DNA of 64,000 nucleotides from Chloroflexota bacterium (GCA_040902225.1 JBBDXT010000004.1:983032-1047031), one strand, 5' to 3'; positions 40,875-48,291 are shown, numbered from the stretch's first letter. Program-made: numbers and translations. The notes: generated by a model not told the origin, from the sequence alone.

Positions 40875-40904
40875 AGTATACACGAGCCGGGACGCCGAGC
40901 ACAA
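40875..40904 (-). promoter_or_regulatory. promoter of the infA-rpmJ-rpsM-rpsK-rpsD-rpoA-rplQ unit
   Basis: On the minus strand TTGTGC (40904-40899) is followed after 18 bp by TATACT (40880-40875), close to the sigma-70 consensus. Transcription would start near 40868, giving an 80-85 base leader before infA. The left target duplication of the IS (40912-40919) stops eight bases upstream of the -35 box, so the promoter survived the insertion. Confidence 0.7.
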
Positions 40905-40911
40905 CGCCGAT

Positions 40912-40919
40912 CAGAGCGG
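40912..40919. repeat. left 8-bp target-site duplication of the IS
   Basis: CAGAGCGG here is repeated exactly at 43133-43140, directly outside the two terminal inverted repeats. Eight bp is a usual duplication length for the IS1 family. Confidence 0.8.
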
Positions 40920-40935
40920 GGTAGTGGCTCAATTT
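40920..40935 (+). repeat. left terminal inverted repeat of the IS
   Basis: GGTAGTGGCTCAATTT pairs with the right end at 43117-43132 with one mismatch (position 5). Confidence 0.8.
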
Positions 40936-40949
40936 GGATTCCGGCTCGC

Positions 40950-40979
40950 TTGCTCTCACGCATCGCCTCCCGCTATGCT
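40950..40979 (+). promoter_or_regulatory. candidate promoter inside the IS for the first passenger gene
   Basis: TTGCTC (40950-40955) and TATGCT (40974-40979) are 18 bp apart. The predicted start of transcription (about 40986) is at or just before the ATG at 40989 and 18 bases before the ATG at 41004. The -35 box overlaps the first copy of the CTCTCACGCAT motif. Confidence 0.45.
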
Positions 40980-41003
40980 TGCCGGGCTATGCAGCGATCC
41001 AAG

Positions 41004-41228
41004 ATGCCCCGCGATCCCAACCAGCGAGCCAAGGCCGTTGTTGATCTGGCGACTGGGCAGCGATCCCCCGAGCCGCAGAAGGTCAAGGACCCTGCGGCCA
41101 TCGCGCGTGGGCACAAGGGCGGGCTGATCGGCGGGCACGCTCGGGCGGCGAAGTTGACCGCCGCCGAGCGAAGCGCGAGTGCGAGTAAGGCCGCCAAGGC
41201 CCGTTGGGATAGAGAGCGCTCGGCCTAG
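41004..41228 (+). CDS. small basic passenger protein of unknown function
   Basis: The protein is 74 aa from ATG 41004 ('MPRDPNQRAKAVVDLATGQ'); ATG 40989 would add five residues. The C-terminal half is basic and Ala-rich with 'GHKGGLIGGHARAAKLTAAE' and 'KAAKARWDRERSA'. I recognise this as a widespread short uncharacterised type starting 'MPRDPNQ' and ending 'A-KARW', found in many bacteria. Nucleic-acid binding is plausible from charge alone. It is the first gene of the IS and its stop directly abuts the start of the 36-aa peptide. Confidence 0.65.
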   Translation: MPRDPNQRAKAVVDLATGQRSPEPQKVKDPAAIARGHKGGLIGGHARAAKLTAAERSASASKAAKARWDRERSA

Positions 41229-41339
41229 GTGGGCGAGTGGGACCTCATTGAGGTCGTCCGCAAGAACGGGGCTTACCTGATTGTTGCAGTCCTGACCTTG
41301 GCCGCTGCCATCGGGTTGTGGGTGCGCCGCTCCCGGTAG
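41229..41339 (+). CDS. 36-aa single-pass membrane peptide (passenger)
   Basis: The GTG at 41229 follows the preceding stop with no gap. The peptide starts 'MGEWDLIEVVRKNG', has a hydrophobic segment 'AYLIVAVLTLAAAIGLWV' and ends with positive charges 'RRSR'. This is a clean type of small membrane protein. No family is known to me. The tight coupling with the basic protein suggests the two work together. Confidence 0.5.
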   Translation: MGEWDLIEVVRKNGAYLIVAVLTLAAAIGLWVRRSR

Positions 41340-41376
41340 ACGCCGCCTCTCCAACCCAATCTTTCCTCTCACGCAT

Positions 41377-41396
41377 CGTGACACACTGTTGTCACG
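41377..41396. promoter_or_regulatory. inverted repeat upstream of the transposase
   Basis: CGTGACA (41377-41383) and TGTCACG (41390-41396) are perfect inverted arms with a six-base spacer. They lie between two CTCTCACGCAT copies and 21 bases before the transposase ATG. This could be an operator or an RNA hairpin that limits transposase expression. Confidence 0.45.
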
Positions 41397-41417
41397 GCTC
41401 TCACGCATAGTGTCAAC

Positions 41418-42263
41418 ATGAACCGCCTGAACATCGAAGAACGCACCGCCATCATCCGCTGCCTGATCGAGGGAAACTCGATCCGCTCCACGGCTCGGAT
41501 CACTGGTGCTGCCCGCAATACGATCACTTCCCTGCTGGTGCAGCTGGGCGCGGCCTGCTCCGAATATCAGGACCGGACCCTGCGCAACCTTCGACCCGAG
41601 CGCATCGAGTGCGACGAGATTTGGTCGTTCTGCTACGCGAAGGCCAAGAACGTCCCCGAGCAGCACGCCGGGGAGTGGGGCTATGGCGACGTGTGGACCT
41701 GGACCGCGATTGATCCCGACTCCAAGTTGGTCCCCGCCTGGCTGGTCGGAACGCGAGACGAATGGGCGGCCTTCGACTTCATCACCGACCTCTACTCGCG
41801 GATCGCGACCCGCGTGCAGATCACAACCGATGGCTTGCGCGACTACCGCCCGGCCATCGAAACGGTCTTCGGAGCCGATGCCGACTACGCGCAGCTGATC
41901 AAGACCTACGGCGTCGAGATTAGTGAGGACGCGTCCCCCACGGCGCGGCGGTACTCGCCCAACAAAGTCACGGCGCAGGAAGTCCGAGTGATCTTCGGCA
42001 ACCCTGACCCGGACCATATCTCGACCTCCTACGTCGAGCGCAACAACCTGACCATGCGGATGAACATGCGGCGCTTCACACGGCTGACCAATGGGTTCTC
42101 CAAGAAGGTTGAGAACCACGCGGCGATGGTCAGCCTGCACTTCATGGCCTACAACTTCGCGAAGCCTCACGGGTCGCTCGACAAGAACCGGACCCCGGCG
42201 ATGGCGGCTGGCGTGGCTGATCACGTTTGGACCGTGCAGGAGATCGCCGCGCTGCTCGACTGA
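41418..42263 (+). CDS. IS1-family transposase (single ORF)
   Basis: This 281-aa protein has an N-terminal helix-turn-helix ('EERTAIIRCLIEGNSIRST', 'RITGAARNTITSLLVQLG') and a DDE catalytic core: first Asp in 'IECDEIWSFCYAK', second in 'VQITTDGLRDY', Glu in 'STSYVERNNLTMRM'. 'MRRFTRLTNGFSKKVENHAA' and 'LHFMAYNFAKPH' complete the signature. It is an uninterrupted frame, unlike the frameshifted insA-insB of classical IS1. No truncation is visible, so it may be active. Confidence 0.92.
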   Translation: MNRLNIEERTAIIRCLIEGNSIRSTARITGAARNTITSLLVQLGAACSEYQDRTLRNLRPERIECDEIWSFCYAKAKNVPEQHAGEWGYGDVWTWTAIDPDSKLVPAWLVGTRDEWAAFDFITDLYSRIATRVQITTDGLRDYRPAIETVFGADADYAQLIKTYGVEISEDASPTARRYSPNKVTAQEVRVIFGNPDPDHISTSYVERNNLTMRMNMRRFTRLTNGFSKKVENHAAMVSLHFMAYNFAKPHGSLDKNRTPAMAAGVADHVWTVQEIAALLD

Positions 42264-42294
42264 GGGTATGCGTGAGAGGGATAGACTCTTACGC

Positions 42295-43089
42295 ATGATC
42301 CGTGCACTCGATGCCATCCGCCTGAAGATCGTCCGGGCGCTGGATGATCTCCAAACTCTGTACGAAGAAGGGTCGAAGTACCTGAGTACGGAACCGCACA
42401 GCCTGCGATTCGAGCGTTATGTCGATCAAGGCGAGTCGAGAGTCCGCGCCCTCTTGGTCATCCAAGAGCCGCCGCCCCCGCCCCTCGGAATCCTGGCTGG
42501 AGAAGCCGTCTACCACCTGCGCGGGGCGCTGGATCACTTGATCTACCAGCTCGCGCTGCTCAACAAGCCCAACCCGACCAGTACGCAGTTTCCTCTTGCG
42601 CTCGATGAGAGGGTTTACCGGACCATTGCCCCCGGCAAAAAACTCAGCCCCCGAAATTCGATGCTCAAAGGTGTCCGCGAGGAGCACCGGGCAATCATTG
42701 ACGAGTTCCAGCCGTACCACGACGGGGCGCGGGCGAAGGTGAACATGCTCTATGTGATCGGCCAGTTCGCGAACACAGACAAGCATCGTTTCATCCAGAC
42801 CGCTTTCGGGCGTCCCGACTCCATCACGATCGAGCCAACGCAGGATGGCGTCGAGCTTGATGTCCGGCTCCCCAACCTGAAACCCCCAGTCAATGAGGGC
42901 GCAGAACTGTTCAACGTGCGTTGGATCGAGGGATACTCGGACGTGCCCATGAAGTACAGCGTCCGATTCACTCTTGCCTACGGGACTGGTCGGCCCGACT
43001 ACGTCTCGCGTATGTACATCGTGCTGGCGGGCGAACGCATCCACGAGATCATCACGGAGGTTGAGCGGCGCGTCCCTGCGCTCCAATGA
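42295..43089 (+). CDS. HEPN-like passenger protein of unknown function
   Basis: The protein is 264 aa from ATG 42295; ATG 42268 is an in-frame alternative and would begin inside the inverted motif copy. TAGACT (42282-42287) lies seven bases before ATG 42295, compatible with a leaderless transcript. Residues 70-85 read 'EAVYHLRGALDHLIYQLA': R76-x4-H81 is the RxxxxH pattern of HEPN ribonucleases, in a helix. A second conserved feature is 'NTDKHRFI' near residue 160. Similar proteins with 'LRSALDHL' and 'N-DKHR' are common but uncharacterised. The HEPN assignment is inference. Confidence 0.55.
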   Translation: MIRALDAIRLKIVRALDDLQTLYEEGSKYLSTEPHSLRFERYVDQGESRVRALLVIQEPPPPPLGILAGEAVYHLRGALDHLIYQLALLNKPNPTSTQFPLALDERVYRTIAPGKKLSPRNSMLKGVREEHRAIIDEFQPYHDGARAKVNMLYVIGQFANTDKHRFIQTAFGRPDSITIEPTQDGVELDVRLPNLKPPVNEGAELFNVRWIEGYSDVPMKYSVRFTLAYGTGRPDYVSRMYIVLAGERIHEIITEVERRVPALQ

Positions 43090-43116
43090 TCTAGCCATTT
43101 AGAACACTTGGCTCTG

Positions 43117-43132
43117 AAATTGAGCCAGTACC
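43117..43132 (-). repeat. right terminal inverted repeat of the IS
   Basis: Read from the right end this is GGTACTGGCTCAATTT, 15 of 16 identical to the left end. Part of it (TGGCTC...GAGCCA, 43109-43127) could also fold as a hairpin. Confidence 0.8.
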
Positions 43133-43140
43133 CAGAGCGG
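43133..43140. repeat. right 8-bp target-site duplication of the IS
   Basis: CAGAGCGG duplicates 40912-40919. It ends three bases before the map stop codon (43144-43146). Confidence 0.8.
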
Positions 43141-43143
43141 CGA

Positions 43144-43911
43144 TCAGGCACGCGTGAGCACCTCGGGGCCCGATGGCGTGACCGCGATCGTGTCCTCGAA
43201 ATGGGCCGAGATGCTGCCATCGGTGGTGACCACCGTCCAGCCGTCGTCCAGCAGCACGACGTCGTCGCCGCCCAGGTTGAACATCGGCTCGATCGCGAAG
43301 CACATCCCCGCCTCGATGCGCATCCCGGTCCCCGGGCGCCCGTGGTTCGGAACCTGTGGATCCTCGTGCATGGCGGTGCCGATGCCGTGGCCCACGAACG
43401 GTCGCACGATGCCGTATCCGTGCTCGTGGGCGACCGCCTCGATGGCGGCACCGACATCGCCGAGGCGGCTCCCGGGGATGGCCGCCGCGATCCCCGCTGC
43501 CATCCCGCGGCGCGTGGCGTCGATCAGCTGCGCGAGTCGCTCGGGGAGCGGCTCGATCCCGAAGGTGCGCGCGGTGTCGGCGTGCCACCCCTGCCAGATG
43601 CAGCCGATGTCCAGTCCCACCACGTCACCGGTGCTGATGCGGCGCCTCTCGGAAGGGATGCCGTGGACCACCTCGTCGTTGAGCGAGACGCAGATCGAGC
43701 CGGGGAATGGGATCGTCCCGCGCGCACCGCCGTACCCCAGGAACGATGGGGTCGCCCCCGCGTCGCGGATCATCCGCTCCGCGATGGCATCGAGCTCAGC
43801 GGTCGTGACGCCCGGGCGCAGTTCGCCCTCGAGTACGCGCAGGACATCCGCCAGGATCGTCCCCGCATGTCGCATGCGGGCGACCTCCTCGGGACGCTTG
43901 ATCGTCACCAT
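43144..43911 (-). CDS. map: methionine aminopeptidase type I
   Basis: Map removes N-terminal Met from nascent proteins. The 255-aa protein starts 'MVTIKRPEEVARMRHAG'. Metal ligands are in 'VVGLDIGCIWQGWHADTART' (Asp pair), 'FVGHGIGTAMHEDP' (His) and 'CFAIEPMFNLG' plus 'SAHFEDTIAV' (Glu). The start overlaps the adk stop by seven bases. The upstream frame to 44169 overlaps adk and is not used. The IS begins just after its stop. Confidence 0.96.
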   Translation of the reverse strand: MVTIKRPEEVARMRHAGTILADVLRVLEGELRPGVTTAELDAIAERMIRDAGATPSFLGYGGARGTIPFPGSICVSLNDEVVHGIPSERRRISTGDVVGLDIGCIWQGWHADTARTFGIEPLPERLAQLIDATRRGMAAGIAAAIPGSRLGDVGAAIEAVAHEHGYGIVRPFVGHGIGTAMHEDPQVPNHGRPGTGMRIEAGMCFAIEPMFNLGGDDVVLLDDGWTVVTTDGSISAHFEDTIAVTPSGPEVLTRA

Positions 43912-44600
43912 CCGGCGCGAATGCCCTCGAGGATCTCCTTCGCCACGGCAGGGATCGGCTGCGTGCCGTCCACGTGCTGCACGATCCCCTTCTGGTCGTA
44001 GTAGTCGAGCACGTCGAGCATCGGTCGGACCTGCTTCTCGAGCCGTGCGCGGACGACCTCGGAGCGATCGTCGTCGCGCTGCTGCAGCTCGGCGCCGTCC
44101 CTGTCGCAGCGACCCGGCACGCGCGGGGGGTCGCTGTCGACGTGGTAGGGCGTCCCGCACTCGGGACATACCCGGCGCCCCGCGACGCGCGCGACCAGCT
44201 CCTCCACGGGCACTTCGATCGAGATGACGCGTTCGATCCGCTCCCCCCGCTCGGCAAGGGTGGCGTCGAGCGCGCGAGCCTGCGCCACGGTACGCGGGAA
44301 GCCGTCGAGGATGGCGCCACGCGCGGCGGCCGGCTGCGAAAGCTCGTGCATGAACATCTGGATCGTCATGTCGTCGGGCACGAGGTCGCCGCGCTCCATG
44401 TAGGCGCGCGCCTGCTCGCCCAGCTCGCTTCCATCGCGCAGCGCCTCGCGGAAGAGATTGCCGGAGGCCAGGTGCGCCAGGCGAAGCTCGCTGCTGAGAG
44501 CCGCCGCCTGCGTCCCCTTGCCCGCGCCGACCGAGCCGACCAACAGCAGGATCCGACGCCCCGTGGACGACGCCTGCTGGTCGCCGCCCGGATCGGTCAT
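43905..44600 (-). CDS. adk: adenylate kinase
   Basis: Adk balances ATP, ADP and AMP. The 231-aa protein has a P-loop 'LLLVGSVGAGKGTQAAAL' (GSVGAGKGT in place of GPPGAGKGT), 'LASGNLFREAL', 'LDGFPRTVAQA' and a zinc-type LID with 'CPECGTPYHV' and 'GRCDRDGAEL' (CxxC...CxxD). It overlaps secY by ATGA. Confidence 0.96.
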   Translation of the reverse strand: MTDPGGDQQASSTGRRILLLVGSVGAGKGTQAAALSSELRLAHLASGNLFREALRDGSELGEQARAYMERGDLVPDDMTIQMFMHELSQPAAARGAILDGFPRTVAQARALDATLAERGERIERVISIEVPVEELVARVAGRRVCPECGTPYHVDSDPPRVPGRCDRDGAELQQRDDDRSEVVRARLEKQVRPMLDVLDYYDQKGIVQHVDGTQPIPAVAKEILEGIRAGW

Positions 44601-45880
44601 CGGATGAAGCCCTCGTAGTGACGCATCAGCATCTGCGCCTCGAGCTGCTTCATCGTCTCGACCACCACGCTGACCACGATCAGGACGCTCGTGCCACCGA
44701 GCTGCAGCCCCTCCGTGCCCGGAATCGCGGTCGAGACCACGAGCGGCAGCACCGCCAGCGATGCCAGGAAGAGGGCGCCGCCCAGCGTGATCCGATTGGT
44801 GATGCGCCCGAGGAACTCCTCCGTCGGCTTCCCGGGCCGGATGCCCGGGATGAAGCCGCCGTTCTTGCGGAGGTAGTCGGCGGTCTGATCGGGACGGAAC
44901 TGGAACGCCGTGTAGAAGTAGGTGAAGAAGACGACCAGCACGAAATAGAGCAGTCCGTAGACGACCGGGTTGCTCTGGCTCAGGTTCGCCACCAGGAAGT
45001 TCGCGACGTCCTTGACCCAGTCGATGGTCGAGGCGGTGAAGTACTGGGCGATCTGTGCCGGGAAGAGCAGGATGCTGATGGCGAAGATGATCGGGATGAC
45101 GCCGGCCATCGTCACCTTGAGGGGCAGATACTGGGTCTGGCCCTGGTACATCTTCCGGCCGCGCACGCGGCTGGCGTACTGGACCGGGATCCGCCGCTGG
45201 CCCTCGTTGATGAAGACGACGCCGGCGATCACCACGATCGCGATCAGGATGAACGGGATGATGCGCAGCAGCCCGTCGGGACCGGTCACGACCGGCGCGG
45301 CCTGGTGAGGCAGCCGCCCGACGATGCCGGCGAAGATGATGAAGCTGATTCCGTTCCCGAGTCCGCGCTCGCTGATCAGCTCACCCAGCCACATCAGCAG
45401 GATCGTTCCGGCGGTGAACGAGACCAGGAGGGACAGGGTCTCGAAGCTGAAGAGCGGATTCTGTGGAATGACGCCGTTGGCCGCCAGCAGCACCGAGAAG
45501 CCATAGCCCTGGGCGAAGGCCATCGGGATCGTCAGCAGGCGGGTGTACTGGTTGAGCCGATTGCGTCCGTACTCACCCTCGCGGGCGAGCTCCCCCAGGC
45601 TCGGGACCACCCCCTGCATCAGCTGCATGATGATGCTGGCGTTGATGTAGGGGTTCACCCCCATCCCGATGATCGACGCGGTGGCCAGGCCGCCGCCGGA
45701 GAAGAGATCGAGCAGGCCCAGCAGCTGGTTCGTCTCGAACAGGTTCTTCAGCTGTGCCTGGTCCACGTTCGGGACCGGGACGTTCGTCAGCGCGCGGAAG
45801 ACCAGCAGGATCCCCAGCGTGAAGAGGATCTTGCGGCGAATATCCGGTGCGCGGAAGGCCTGGACGAGGGACTCGATCAA
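44597..45880 (-). CDS. secY: protein translocase subunit SecY
   Basis: SecY is the channel of the Sec translocon. TTG 45880, one base after the rplO stop, gives 427 aa. The frame is open to 46093, but those residues lie within rplO. The protein has about ten hydrophobic segments, the plug/TM2 region 'LGMGVNPYINASIIMQL' (as 'MGVNPYINASIIMQLMQG'), the cytoplasmic loop 'GQTQYLPLKVTMAGVIPIIF' and the C-terminal 'MRHYEGFIR'. The expected secY-adk-map order is kept. Confidence 0.95.
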   Translation of the reverse strand: MIESLVQAFRAPDIRRKILFTLGILLVFRALTNVPVPNVDQAQLKNLFETNQLLGLLDLFSGGGLATASIIGMGVNPYINASIIMQLMQGVVPSLGELAREGEYGRNRLNQYTRLLTIPMAFAQGYGFSVLLAANGVIPQNPLFSFETLSLLVSFTAGTILLMWLGELISERGLGNGISFIIFAGIVGRLPHQAAPVVTGPDGLLRIIPFILIAIVVIAGVVFINEGQRRIPVQYASRVRGRKMYQGQTQYLPLKVTMAGVIPIIFAISILLFPAQIAQYFTASTIDWVKDVANFLVANLSQSNPVVYGLLYFVLVVFFTYFYTAFQFRPDQTADYLRKNGGFIPGIRPGKPTEEFLGRITNRITLGGALFLASLAVLPLVVSTAIPGTEGLQLGGTSVLIVVSVVVETMKQLEAQMLMRHYEGFIR

Positions 45881-45881
45881 G

Positions 45882-46553
45882 TCACGACTCGCTTTCGCTC
45901 CGTTCGGTGCCCTCGACCTCGGCGTCCTCTGCTGACGGTGCCTCCTGCTCGGCAGGCTCTTCCTCGTCGGCCGGTGCCTCCTGCTCGGCGGGCTCGTCCT
46001 CCGCGGCTGCATCGGCCGCAGGCTTGGCGGCTCGCTTCGGCCTCGGCTTGGGCTCGGGCTTCGGCTCTGCCTCGAATGCGATGGGGGCGCCATCCGGCCA
46101 GCTGATCAGCTGGGCGGTGCTGCCCGCATCAGCCAGCTTGGCGAGAGCGGAGCGGGTGAAGGCGTGCGCGTGGATCGTGACTCCGCGGGGCGCATCGCCA
46201 CCCCCCAGGATCTTGACCGGCATCGGCCTCGTCTTCTGATCGCGCAGCAGCTGGTCGTGGCGCAGGACGTCAGGCGTGATCAGGGTCCCGGCCGCCGCTT
46301 CGGCAAGGCGCCCCAGGTTCAGCGGGGCGTACTCCACCCGGAACCGGTTTTTGAAGCCGTGCAGCTTGGGGGTGCGGATGTGGAGCGGGGTCTGCCCACC
46401 CTCGAACCAGGCGGGGATGCCGCCGCCGGCGCGCGACTTCTGCCCCTTCGTGCCACGCCCGGCGGTCTTGCCGCGGCCCGAGCCGTGGCCACGCCCAAGC
46501 CGGCGCGGTGGCTGGTGCGAGCCGGGGCGCGGTTGCGGATCGTGCAGCTTCAT
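45882..46553 (-). CDS. rplO: 50S ribosomal protein L15 with long acidic tail
   Basis: Residues 1-150 are a normal L15: 'LHDPQPRPGSHQPPRRLGRG', 'GRGKTAGRGTKGQKSRAGGG', 'GFKNRFRVEYAPLNLGRL' and 'VTIHAHAFTRSALAKLADAG'. Then come about 65 extra residues, first Lys/Pro-rich ('EPKPEPKPRPKRAAKPAADA') and then repeating acidic units ('EPAEQEAPADEEE', 'EPAEQEAPSAEDAE'). Typical L15 is near 150 aa. The extension is in frame and continuous with secY, so it is not a sequencing join by appearance. Confidence 0.95.
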   Translation of the reverse strand: MKLHDPQPRPGSHQPPRRLGRGHGSGRGKTAGRGTKGQKSRAGGGIPAWFEGGQTPLHIRTPKLHGFKNRFRVEYAPLNLGRLAEAAAGTLITPDVLRHDQLLRDQKTRPMPVKILGGGDAPRGVTIHAHAFTRSALAKLADAGSTAQLISWPDGAPIAFEAEPKPEPKPRPKRAAKPAADAAAEDEPAEQEAPADEEEPAEQEAPSAEDAEVEGTERSESES

Positions 46554-46786
46554 CTAGCCTCCCCCTTGGCGGTGGCGGTCGACTCGTCCACGGTCACCAG
46601 GAAGTCGACGCGGCGCAGCATCCCCCGGATCACCGGCGTATCGGCGACCTCGACCGTCTCATGAAGCCGATGCAGGCCCAAGGCCCGGATCGTGCCGCGG
46701 GCTCCCGCCTTGTGGCCGATCGTCGATTTCACCCAGGTGACGCGCAGCATCGGCCCGCTGCTCGCCGCCTTGCGCCTACCTGCCAC
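46550..46786 (-). CDS. rpmD: 50S ribosomal protein L30
   Basis: L30 core is '[20 protein letters not shown]', '[20 protein letters not shown]' and '[14 protein letters not shown]'. GTG 46786 is preferred, since GGAGG lies five bases upstream and it overlaps the rpsE end, giving 78 aa. ATG 46750 would give the classic 66-aa form but has no such site. It overlaps rplO by ATGA. Confidence 0.93.
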   Translation of the reverse strand: MAGRRKAASSGPMLRVTWVKSTIGHKAGARGTIRALGLHRLHETVEVADTPVIRGMLRRVDFLVTVDESTATAKGEAR

Positions 46787-47360
46787 GGCCGCCTCCCTGG
46801 TACGCGGGCGCGGGTCGTTCGACATATTCATGCGGTCGGCGGGCGGCCTCCGCGCCTCGCTTGCCGAGAAGGCGCTCGGCGGTTGTCCCCCGGCTTCGCG
46901 CGATGTCATCCGCCGAGCGCAGCGAGCGCAGCGCCTCGATCGTGGCTCGCACCACGTTGACCGGGTTGTTGCTCCCCATCGACTTGGAGAGGATGTCGCG
47001 AATGCCGGCCGCCTCCACCACCGAGCGAACCGAGCCGCCGGCGATGACGCCGGTGCCGGCCGAGGCCGGCCGCAGGAGGACGGTGCTGGCGCCGAAGTCG
47101 ACGCTCACCATGTGCGGGATCGAGGTGCCGACCAGAGGCACCTTGATGAGGTGCTTCTTGGCGTCCTCGACCCCCTTGCGGATCGCCTCCGGCACCTCGC
47201 CGGCCTTGCCGAGCCCGGCGCCGACGATCCCGTTTCCGTCGCCCACGACCACGACCGCGCTGAAGCTGAAGCGCCGGCCGCCCTTGACGACCTTCGCGAC
47301 GCGGTTGATCTGGACGACCTTCTCCTCGAGGTTGAGCTTGGTTGGGTCGATGCGAGCCAT
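46776..47360 (-). CDS. rpsE: 30S ribosomal protein S5
   Basis: The 194-aa protein has the dsRNA-binding fold ('[20 protein letters not shown]', '[18 protein letters not shown]') and the C-terminal '[19 protein letters not shown]' and '[15 protein letters not shown]'. A basic, Gly/Arg-rich tail of about 25 residues follows. S5 guards decoding fidelity. The open frame upstream to 47876 overlaps rplR and is not used. Confidence 0.96.
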   Translation of the reverse strand: MARIDPTKLNLEEKVVQINRVAKVVKGGRRFSFSAVVVVGDGNGIVGAGLGKAGEVPEAIRKGVEDAKKHLIKVPLVGTSIPHMVSVDFGASTVLLRPASAGTGVIAGGSVRSVVEAAGIRDILSKSMGSNNPVNVVRATIEALRSLRSADDIARSRGTTAERLLGKRGAEAARRPHEYVERPAPAYQGGGRGR

Positions 47361-47371
47361 TGGTTCCTCCG

Positions 47372-47731
47372 CTACAGGTCGAGGCCGCCCTCGCGGGCGC
47401 CCTCGGTGAGCGAGCGAACCCGCCCGTGATATCGATATCCACCGCGGTCCAGGACCACGGCACTGACCCCGGCCGCCTTCGCCCGCTGGGCGAGCGCCCG
47501 GCCCACTGCGCGGGCGGACTCGACCTTGCCGGGACCGCCGGCCAGGGTCACCTCCCGACTCGAGGCCGAGGCAAGGGTGCGTCCACTCGTGTCGTCGATC
47601 ACCTGGGCGTAGATGAACTTGGCGCTGCGGAAGATCGAGAGCCGCGGGCGAGCCGAGCTGCCCGCGATGCGGAGCCGGATCCGTTCGTGGCGCTTGCGAC
47701 GCAGCACGTCGCGCGAGAGCTTCTTGATCAC
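47372..47731 (-). CDS. rplR: 50S ribosomal protein L18
   Basis: The 119-aa protein has '[20 protein letters not shown]', '[20 protein letters not shown]', '[20 protein letters not shown]' and ends '[16 protein letters not shown]', matching the 5S-binding L18 family. It overlaps rplF by ATGA. Confidence 0.97.
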   Translation of the reverse strand: MIKKLSRDVLRRKRHERIRLRIAGSSARPRLSIFRSAKFIYAQVIDDTSGRTLASASSREVTLAGGPGKVESARAVGRALAQRAKAAGVSAVVLDRGGYRYHGRVRSLTEGAREGGLDL

Positions 47732-48279
47732 TTGCCGGTCCCGACCTTGCCGGCCTTGCCAGCCTTGCGCAGGATCTGCTCGCCGGCATACCTGATCCCC
47801 TTGCCCTTGTAGGGCTCCGGCTTGCGACGCGAGCGGATGTACGCGGCCGTCTGACCGACCAGCTCCTTGTCCGCACCGACCACGGCCAGGCGGGTTGGCG
47901 TCTCCAGCTGGAAGCTGATCCCCTCGGGCGGGTCGACCTCGACGGGATGCGAATAGCCGAGCGCGAGCACGAGCTTGGTCCCCTGCAGCTGCGCCCGATA
48001 GCCGACCCCGCTGATCTCGAGTCCCTTCGTGAATCCGGTGGTCACTCCGACGACCATGTTGTTGACCAGGGTCCGCGTCAATCCGTGCAGGGCCCGGTGG
48101 CGCGGCTCGTCACTGGGGCGCACCACGCGCAGCTCACTATCTCCGCGCTCGATCACCATCTCGGGGTGAATCGTCCGCTCGAGCGTGCCGAGGGGACCTC
48201 GCACGCTGAGGCTTGCACCCTCCTGGGTTACCACCACGCCCGACGGGAGCGGGATCGGCATCCGACCGATGCGTGACAT
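47728..48279 (-). CDS. rplF: 50S ribosomal protein L6
   Basis: The 183-aa protein begins '[16 protein letters not shown]' and has '[20 protein letters not shown]', '[20 protein letters not shown]' and '[20 protein letters not shown]', the two repeated domains of L6. The C-terminus is a short Lys/Gly run. Confidence 0.97.
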   Translation of the reverse strand: MSRIGRMPIPLPSGVVVTQEGASLSVRGPLGTLERTIHPEMVIERGDSELRVVRPSDEPRHRALHGLTRTLVNNMVVGVTTGFTKGLEISGVGYRAQLQGTKLVLALGYSHPVEVDPPEGISFQLETPTRLAVVGADKELVGQTAAYIRSRRKPEPYKGKGIRYAGEQILRKAGKAGKVGTGK

Positions 48280-48291
48280 CGCGTTCGCTCC

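Larger units (their letters stand above)
40953..42296. repeat. five dispersed copies of CTCTCACGCAT within the IS
   Basis: Copies at 40953-40963, 41366-41376 and 41398-41408 (plus strand), 42268-42278 (minus strand) and 42286-42296 (plus strand, with T for C at position 5). The copies at 41398 and 42268 form a 12-bp perfect inverted pair tightly flanking the transposase gene (CTCTCACGCATA). Each of the three main genes has at least one copy just upstream. Confidence 0.85.
40920..43132 (+). mobile_element. IS1-like insertion sequence with passenger genes (2213 bp)
   Basis: The ends are GGTAGTGGCTCAATTT (40920-40935) and, reversed, GGTACTGGCTCAATTT (43132-43117). They match at 15 of 16 positions and are bounded by the direct repeat CAGAGCGG. 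Inside, all four genes are on the plus strand: a basic 74-aa protein, a 36-aa membrane peptide, an IS1-type transposase and a HEPN-like protein. It interrupts the map-infA junction without disrupting either coding sequence. The intact ends and duplication suggest a recent insertion. Confidence 0.8.

Noticed and set aside
41398..42278. Inner 881-bp IS bounded by CTCTCACGCATA inverted repeats as the sole element
   Set aside because: No target duplication beyond GG, and three further motif copies lie outside the inner pair. The outer ends with an 8-bp duplication are the better-supported boundaries; the inner pair is kept as a finding.
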